From Hydrogenophilales bacterium CG_4_10_14_3_um_filter_63_21 (GTDB lineage: Bacteria; Pseudomonadota; Gammaproteobacteria; Burkholderiales; Thiobacillaceae), in NCBI GenBank assembly GCA_002784045.1, contig PFJX01000092.1, positions 1-32,692 on the forward strand: a stretch of 32,692 bases of DNA, in the 5' to 3' direction. Below the pieces are notes generated by a model, which did no database searches, had not been told where the DNA came from, and was given only the letters and a program-made list of their open reading frames with translations. Made by a program: the position numbers and the translations under genes. Positions within the stretch are counted from its first letter, which is position 1, and the number at the start of each line of letters is the position of its first letter. This document shows positions 27,669 to 32,692 of this stretch, piece after piece.

Positions 27669-29230
27669 GTCGCGACCGGCCAAGTAGCGCCGGCGAGACG
27701 CCGGCGCTACAGGAAGCGGGGCGCCGGCGCTACAGCCGCGCGCCGTTGCTGCTCGCCTGCCTCGGCCTGCTGACGCTCTGGCGGCTGCTGGCGGCCTGGC
27801 ATGGCAACTTCGAGTTGTATGCCGACGAGGCGCAATACTGGACCTGGGCACTGCAGCCGGATTGGGGCTATTTCTCGAAGCCGCCCATGGTGGCCTGGGC
27901 CATCTGGCTTTCCCGCGCGGGGTTCGGCGACTCGGAAATGGGCGTGCGCGCTATCTCCACCCTGCTCTACCCGATAACGGCCTGGGTGCTGTTTCTGCTG
28001 GTGCGCCGGCTGTTCAAGACCCATCCAGAGCGCGAAGACATGGCGTTCTGGAGCGCGCTGGCTTTCGCCACCCTGCCGCTGGTTTCACTCGGCTCCTGGC
28101 TGATCACCACCGATACCGTGCTGCTGCTGTTCTGGTGCCTGGCGCTCTATTTCACCGTCGCCGCCCTGGAAACCGGGCGCTGGCGCGACTGGTTTTTCCT
28201 GGGCGGCGCGCTCGGCCTGGGGCTGTTGTCCAAGTACAGCATGGTGTTCTACGGCCTCGGCTTCCTCGCCTATCTCGCCCTCGTGGCGGAACGCCGCGCG
28301 CTGCTGCGCGACCCCCGCCCCTGGGCGGCGGCGGCAGTCGCCTTGTTGTTGCTGCTGCCCAACCTGCTGTGGAACGCGCGCCACCACTTCGTCAGCCTCC
28401 AGCACACTGCGGAGATCTCGCAACTCGATCGCGCCCTGTTCCATCCCGGTGCGCTGCTGGAATTCGTACTCGGCCAGTTCGGGGTGTTCGGGCCGCTCCT
28501 TTTCGCCGGACTTCTGCTCCTGGCCGCGCGGCCGCGCACCTGGCTGGGCGACCCGCGCCTGTGCTTGCTCGCCGCCTTCACCCTGGCGCCTCTGGCCGCC
28601 TTCATCGGCCTTTCCCTGTTGTCGCGCGCCTTCGCCAACTGGGCGGCCTTTTCCTACGTCGGCGGCAGCGCCCTGGTCGTGGCGGTGTGGGTCAGCCAAG
28701 GACGCCGCCACTGGCTGGTCGCGGCGCTACTGCTGAATCTTGCCCTCGCCGCCGGCATCTACCATGCCCACGACATCGCCCGGATGCTCGACCTTCAGCT
28801 CACCCGCAAGAGCGACCCCTACGGCCGCGTCACCGGCTACCGCGAACTCGGCCAGCAAGTCGCAACGCGCCTGCAAGCCCACCCTGGCGCCCGCCTGCTC
28901 AGCAACGACCGCAAGCTGCATGCCCTGTTGCGCTATTACGCGCGGCCCTGGAGCGCAAAGATGCGTTACCTGAATCCCCAGGGCGCGCGCGACAACCACT
29001 ACGCCCTGAGCGCCGACCTGCGCGATAGTCCGAAGGGTGAATTCCTGTTGGTCAGCCAAGCGGTCGAAGCCACACAGCTCGCCACCTGGTTTGCCCAGGT
29101 CGAAGCCCTGCCGCCCATTCGCCTCAACCTCTATCCGGACTACGCGCCGGAGTACCAGGTCTGGCTGCTGCGTGACTACCAGCCTGTAGTGCCGGCGCCA
29201 CAAAACCGTGTGGGTTTTTCGGATGAATAA
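27665..29230 (+). CDS. ArnT-like GT-C glycosyltransferase (family 39), second copy
   Basis: This 521-aa multi-pass membrane glycosyltransferase is related to ArnT/PMT but distinct from the first copy. The first periplasmic loop has LYADEAQYWTWAL (D54, E55) and GYFSKPPMVAWAIW, typical of the DEAYYW..GYF..PP subgroup of family 39. Many hydrophobic segments follow, then a soluble C-terminal tail (KSDPYGRVTGYREL to QNRVGFSDE). The ATG at 27665 overlaps the PAP2 stop by 4 bp. Residues about 7-23 (SSAGETPALQEAGRRRYS) are encoded by a palindromic repeat and look like an addition to the N-terminus. The next PAP2 gene overlaps its end by 8 bp. Acceptor unknown. Confidence 0.91.
   Translation: MSRDRPSSAGETPALQEAGRRRYSRAPLLLACLGLLTLWRLLAAWHGNFELYADEAQYWTWALQPDWGYFSKPPMVAWAIWLSRAGFGDSEMGVRAISTLLYPITAWVLFLLVRRLFKTHPEREDMAFWSALAFATLPLVSLGSWLITTDTVLLLFWCLALYFTVAALETGRWRDWFFLGGALGLGLLSKYSMVFYGLGFLAYLALVAERRALLRDPRPWAAAAVALLLLLPNLLWNARHHFVSLQHTAEISQLDRALFHPGALLEFVLGQFGVFGPLLFAGLLLLAARPRTWLGDPRLCLLAAFTLAPLAAFIGLSLLSRAFANWAAFSYVGGSALVVAVWVSQGRRHWLVAALLLNLALAAGIYHAHDIARMLDLQLTRKSDPYGRVTGYRELGQQVATRLQAHPGARLLSNDRKLHALLRYYARPWSAKMRYLNPQGARDNHYALSADLRDSPKGEFLLVSQAVEATQLATWFAQVEALPPIRLNLYPDYAPEYQVWLLRDYQPVVPAPQNRVGFSDE
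27684..27733 (+). repeat. GTAGCGCCGGC palindromic repeat, copy 4, inside a coding region
   Basis: Perfect 12-bp arms, GTAGCGCCGGCG at 27684-27695 and its complement at 27699-27710, with a 3-nt loop, are followed by a further half copy GCGCCGGCGCTAC at 27721-27733. It is translated in the second GT39 gene as SSAGETPAL and onward. The same ends occur in the copies at 13.35, 16.15 and 21.15 kb. Confidence 0.88.
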
Positions 29231-29906
29231 TCCCCTACCCTCCCCGCGCCTCATGGCGGGCTCCGCGCTGGCCTTCACCTTGCTTTTCCTGGCCCTGCCG
29301 CAACTCGACCTGATCGCCAATGGCGCTTTCTATCGCCCGGAACAGGGCTTTCTGCTGCGCAGCCAGATCGTGTTCGACGCCATTCACCGCGGCCTGGGTG
29401 TCCTGGTCGTGGCGCTACTCGGCTGGGCCGGGATGGTGTGGGGGTTGTCGCTGCGCACGGCAAACCGCGAGAAATGGCGCCGCCGCCGCCCTGCCGCCCT
29501 GTTTTTGGCGCTTTCCCTGCTGCTCGGCCCCGGCCTTCTGGTCAACACCCTATTCAAGGATCATTGGGGCCGCGCCCGTCCCGCCCAAATTGCCCAATTC
29601 GGCGGCAGCGCCAAATTCACCCCGGCCTGGGTGGTGAGCGATCAATGCGACAAGAATTGCGCCTTTGTCTGCGGCGACGCCGCGCTGGGTTACGCCCTGG
29701 TCGCGATTCACTTCGTCAGCCGCCGCCCGCGCTTCTGGTTCGCCGGCGGCCTGGCCCTGGGCTCGACTTTGGGCCTGATGCGCATGGGCCAGGGCGGGCA
29801 TTTTCTCAGCGACGTGATCTTTTCCTTCTATGCCGTTTATTTCACCGCCTGGGCCTTGCATCGTTTCATGACGCGAGGTGGGCGGGAACTGTTTCCCATC
29901 GACTAA
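29223..29906 (+). CDS. PAP2-like membrane phosphatase, second copy, with altered motif 2
   Basis: This 227-aa PAP2-superfamily protein has about six hydrophobic helices. Motif 1 is KDHWGRARP (K112 to P120) and motif 3 is MRMGQGGHFLSD (R187, H193, D197), both intact. Motif 2, normally PSGH, reads FVCGDAALGY (149-157): the serine and the histidine that bind phosphate or act as acid are replaced (S to C, H to D). Some PAP2 branches have such a variant, so activity may be retained with changed chemistry, or lost. The ATG at 29223 overlaps the end of the preceding GT gene by 8 bp, so it belongs to the same operon. It may act on lipid A or a polyprenyl phosphate; substrate unknown. Confidence 0.82.
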   Translation: MNNPLPSPRLMAGSALAFTLLFLALPQLDLIANGAFYRPEQGFLLRSQIVFDAIHRGLGVLVVALLGWAGMVWGLSLRTANREKWRRRRPAALFLALSLLLGPGLLVNTLFKDHWGRARPAQIAQFGGSAKFTPAWVVSDQCDKNCAFVCGDAALGYALVAIHFVSRRPRFWFAGGLALGSTLGLMRMGQGGHFLSDVIFSFYAVYFTAWALHRFMTRGGRELFPID

Positions 29907-29919
29907 ACCTTCGCCCACC

Positions 29920-32445
29920 ATGAACCCGAATCGCCTGAAACCCTTACGTAGTGGCCAGCCCTCGGCCGAATTGTCGCAACTGCCCCCGCTGGGCATGGAT
30001 GCGGATGCGCTGGCCCTCGATATCCGCCGCTATTTCGGCAACTTTCTCGGCCGTGACAAGCATTGCCGCTCCACCCACTACCCCTACCAGGCTCTGGCTC
30101 TGGCGCTGCGTGATCGTCTGATGGAACGCTGGAAACGGACCCGCTACGCCTATGAAGAACAGGATGCCAAATACGCCTATTACCTGTCCCTGGAATTCCT
30201 GATGGGGCGCACTTTAGGTAATACGCTGCTCAACCTCGGCCTCGCTGAAACCGCCACCCCGACTCTGCGCCGGCTGGGGCTGGACCTGGAGGAACTGATC
30301 GACGTGGAAAGCGATGCCGGCCTTGGCAATGGCGGCCTCGGGCGGCTGGCGGCCTGCTTCCTGGACAGTTGCGCCACCCTGCAATTGCCGGTGATGGGCT
30401 ACGGCATCCGTTACGCTTATGGCATGTTCCGCCAGCATGTGGAGCACTGCCAGCAGGTGGAAGAACCCGACCGTTGGCTGCGCGACGGTAACCCCTGGGA
30501 ACTGGAGCGCCCTGAACACACCCGGCGCATCCAGTACCGCGGCCATACCGAGCATTATCAGGATAGCGAGGGCCGCACCCATGTACGCTGGGTTGACAGC
30601 CACGACGTGTTCGCGGTGCCGTTTGATACCCCGATCCCCGGTTACCGGAACGACACCGTCAACATGCTGCGCCTGTGGAGCGCCGCGGCCACCGATGAGT
30701 TCGATCTGGGCGAGTTCAATGCCGGCTCCTACACCGAGTCGGTGGCGGCCAAGAATGCCGCCGAGAACATCACCATGGTGCTCTACCCCAACGACGCCAG
30801 CGAGAACGGCAAGGAACTGCGATTGCGCCAGCAATACTTCCTCGCCTCGGCCAGCCTGCAAGATGTGCTGGCGCGCTGGGTGCAACAGCATGGCCGCGAC
30901 TTCAGCCCGAGTTTTGGCAAGTTCGCCGAGAAAAACTGCTTCCAGTTGAACGACACCCACCCAAGTTGCGCGGTGCCGGAACTGATGCGCCTGCTGATGG
31001 ACGAGTATGGCCTGGAATGGGAAGCAGCCTGGGACATCACCTCCCGGACCATGGCCTATACCAACCACACCCTGTTGCCGGAAGCGCTGGAGAAATGGCC
31101 GCTGCGCCTGTTCGGGCAACTCCTGCCGCGCCTGCTGGAAATTATTTATGAAATCAACACCCGCTTCCTGACCCTCGTCGCGCGCCGCTGGCCTGGCGAT
31201 AACCACCGCCTTGCACGGATGTCCCTGATCGAGGAAGGCCGTGAGCCGCAAGTGCGCATGGCCTACCTGGCCATCGTCGGCAGCTACTCGGTCAACGGCG
31301 TTGCCGCGTTGCATTCGGAACTACTCCAGCAGGGGCTGTTCCGCGATTTCCATGAACTTTGGCCCGACAAGTTCAACAACAAGACCAACGGCGTCACCCA
31401 GCGCCGCTGGATGGCCTCCGCCAACCCGGAGTTGGCCAGGCTCATCACGGCCACCCTCGGCGACACCTGGGTCACCCAACTCGACGCCCTGCGCGGACTA
31501 ATTCCCTACGCCGACGACACTGACTTCCGCCAAAGCTGGCAAGCGGTCAAGCACGCCAACAAGGTGCGCCTGGCGGGACTGGTGCGACATGACTGCCAGG
31601 TGGATTTCGACCCGAACGCGCTGTTCGACGTGCAGGTGAAACGCATCCACGAATACAAGCGCCAGTTGCTCAACCTCCTCCACGTCATTCATCTCTATGC
31701 CCGTCTCAAGGCCGGCGAAGAGGGCGACTGGACGCCGCGTTGCGTGCTGATCGGTGGCAAAGCCGCGCCCGGCTACTTCATGGCCAAGCGCATCATCACT
31801 TTGATCTGCAAGGTGGCCGAGATGGTCAACGGCGACGAACAGGTGGCCGGTCGCCTCAAGGTCGCCTTCCTGCCCAACTACCGGGTCTCCGCGATGGAAA
31901 TCATCGCCCCCGGCAGCGACCTCTCGGAACAGATTTCCACCGCCGGGAAGGAAGCCTCGGGCACCGGCAACATGAAGTTCATGATGAACGGCGCAATCAC
32001 CATTGGCACCCTGGACGGCGCCAACATCGAGATCCGTGAAGAAGTGGGCGACGAGAACTTCTTCCTGTTCGGCCTCACCGCCAAGGAAGTGGAAGCCACC
32101 CGGCCGCGTTACGACCCCAATGCGATCATCGAATCCGACCCCGACCTGAGGCGCGTGATGGCGTTGCTGGAATCCGGCCACTTCAATCAATTTGAAGCCG
32201 GCCTGTTCGACCCCATTATCGGCGCCATCAAGAGCCCGCACGACCCCTGGCTGGTGGCGGCGGACTTCCGCTCCTACGTCGACGCCCAGGAACGCGCGGC
32301 GGCGGCCTACCGCGACCGCGAACGCTGGGCTCGCATGAGCATCCTCAACACCGCCACCAGCGGCAAGTTCTCCACCGACCGCACCATGCGCGAATACAAC
32401 GCGGAAATCTGGAAACTGACCCCGGTGGCCCCGGCACCGATGTAG
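29920..32445 (+). CDS. glgP: Glycogen/maltodextrin phosphorylase
   Basis: This 841-aa PLP-dependent alpha-glucan phosphorylase releases glucose 1-phosphate from the ends of glycogen or maltodextrin. The N-terminal part shows KYAYYLSLEFLMGRTLGNTLLNLG, GNGGLGRLAACFLDS and YGIRYAYGMF. The C-terminal catalytic half has PDKFNNKTNGVTQRRW, VQVKRIHEYKRQLLNLLHV, and the PLP lysine motif EASGTGNMKFMMNGA (K686), followed by TLDGANIEI. Length fits bacterial GlgP (about 815-840). The start at 29920 (MNPNRLKPLRS) follows the preceding PAP2 stop after 13 bp; no clear ribosome site. Whether glycogen (GlgP) or maltodextrin (MalP) is the preferred substrate cannot be told. Two strong hairpins follow. Confidence 0.96.
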   Translation: MNPNRLKPLRSGQPSAELSQLPPLGMDADALALDIRRYFGNFLGRDKHCRSTHYPYQALALALRDRLMERWKRTRYAYEEQDAKYAYYLSLEFLMGRTLGNTLLNLGLAETATPTLRRLGLDLEELIDVESDAGLGNGGLGRLAACFLDSCATLQLPVMGYGIRYAYGMFRQHVEHCQQVEEPDRWLRDGNPWELERPEHTRRIQYRGHTEHYQDSEGRTHVRWVDSHDVFAVPFDTPIPGYRNDTVNMLRLWSAAATDEFDLGEFNAGSYTESVAAKNAAENITMVLYPNDASENGKELRLRQQYFLASASLQDVLARWVQQHGRDFSPSFGKFAEKNCFQLNDTHPSCAVPELMRLLMDEYGLEWEAAWDITSRTMAYTNHTLLPEALEKWPLRLFGQLLPRLLEIIYEINTRFLTLVARRWPGDNHRLARMSLIEEGREPQVRMAYLAIVGSYSVNGVAALHSELLQQGLFRDFHELWPDKFNNKTNGVTQRRWMASANPELARLITATLGDTWVTQLDALRGLIPYADDTDFRQSWQAVKHANKVRLAGLVRHDCQVDFDPNALFDVQVKRIHEYKRQLLNLLHVIHLYARLKAGEEGDWTPRCVLIGGKAAPGYFMAKRIITLICKVAEMVNGDEQVAGRLKVAFLPNYRVSAMEIIAPGSDLSEQISTAGKEASGTGNMKFMMNGAITIGTLDGANIEIREEVGDENFFLFGLTAKEVEATRPRYDPNAIIESDPDLRRVMALLESGHFNQFEAGLFDPIIGAIKSPHDPWLVAADFRSYVDAQERAAAAYRDRERWARMSILNTATSGKFSTDRTMREYNAEIWKLTPVAPAPM

Positions 32446-32460
32446 CGCCCCCTTTAACGC

Positions 32461-32487
32461 CGGCCTACCCGCGGGGGGGGTAGGCCG
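32461..32487. terminator. Hairpin 1 after glgP
   Basis: CGGCCTACCC at 32461-32470 pairs perfectly with GGGTAGGCCG at 32478-32487 over a 7-nt G-rich loop. No poly-T follows directly; it starts 15 bp after the glgP stop. Confidence 0.6.
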
Positions 32488-32489
32488 TG

Positions 32490-32551
32490 GTTGTAATGCC
32501 GCCCACATCCCGGTGGCATTACAACTACGCGCTTTTTGCCGGCGTTTTTTT
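32490..32551. terminator. Hairpin 2 after glgP with downstream T-rich tract
   Basis: GTTGTAATGCC at 32490-32500 pairs with GGCATTACAAC at 32515-32525, and the stem can extend inward with one G-T pair. T runs follow at 32533-32537 and 32545-32551, some way after the stem. With hairpin 1 it forms a likely transcription end for glgP. Confidence 0.6.
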
Positions 32552-32692
32552 GCCATCTGGAATCAGGTGATGAGCATCGGCGATCCCGCGGCAGTTTGAA
32601 CCTAGCCCGGATATTGCATGAATTCGTGTGATGCCCTAAAGGATACCGAGCTGCGCCCATAATCGCGCAGGCCATTGTTTGCAATGGGAATT
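32552..32692. other. End of window: no gene recognised
   Basis: About 140 bp without a credible gene. It has a CCATTG/CAATGG mini-hairpin near 32672-32687 and a phrase around 32600-32635 (CTAGCCCGGATATTGCATGA) that resembles, from memory only, terminal sequences of some insertion sequences. The window ends before this can be tested. Confidence 0.3.

Overview
The window is GC-rich (about 60% or slightly more by impression) and almost fully coding. It looks like the chromosome of a Gram-negative proteobacterium, most plausibly a betaproteobacterium of the Rhodocyclales type. The basis is the gene content: an OmpA-type lipoprotein, a proteobacterial EttA, PpsR divergent from PEP synthase, Bcp followed by PhoH, and lipid-A-type glycosyltransferases. 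The taxonomic guess is inference; no marker gene decides it.

The first 8.3 kb is accessory DNA. It starts with a PaeR7I/XhoI-type restriction-modification pair whose methyltransferase is intact but whose nuclease gene is frameshifted and cut short. Next comes a frameshifted, 3'-truncated AI-2E-family transporter remnant, then a Tat-exported protein with two PilJ-type sensor repeats and no signalling output. Three small two-gene modules follow: DUF4160/DUF2442, BrnT/BrnA and CcdA/CcdB, with the housekeeping translation factor ettA between the last two. A second, slightly diverged copy of the 3' end of ettA lies about 970 bp away, on the far side of brnTA, so that module appears to be an insertion at the ettA 3' end. 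A large palindromic element lies inside the same insert.

From 8.5 to 16.1 kb the genes are mainly housekeeping: a GYF-domain/pentapeptide-repeat membrane protein, a SpoU-type RNA methyltransferase, ppsR and ppsA (divergent), the dipeptidase pepD, and an OmpA-like lipoprotein with a long coiled coil.

From 16.2 to 23.3 kb, on the minus strand, run bcp, phoH and a YhaO/YhaN (SbcD/SbcC-like) nuclease-ATPase pair, preceded by tRNA-Ser(GGA). The YhaN ATPase gene carries an in-frame 195-bp insertion with 19-bp terminal inverted repeats and a short direct repeat, i.e. a MITE that has become 65 codons of the protein.

From 23.4 to 32.4 kb, on the plus strand, are a VTT/DedA-like membrane protein, a five-gene envelope-lipid modification cluster (GT2 polyprenyl-phosphate transferase, ArnT-like GT, PAP2 phosphatase, second ArnT-like GT, second PAP2), and glycogen phosphorylase, followed by strong hairpins.

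Short palindromic repeats with GTAGCGCCGGC ends recur at gene borders (13.35, 16.15, 21.15 and 27.68 kb), and in two cases run into coding sequence. In a by-eye scan I found no CTCGAG (XhoI/PaeR7I) site anywhere, where about ten would be expected from base composition. This suggests long exposure to the restriction system whose broken gene opens the window.
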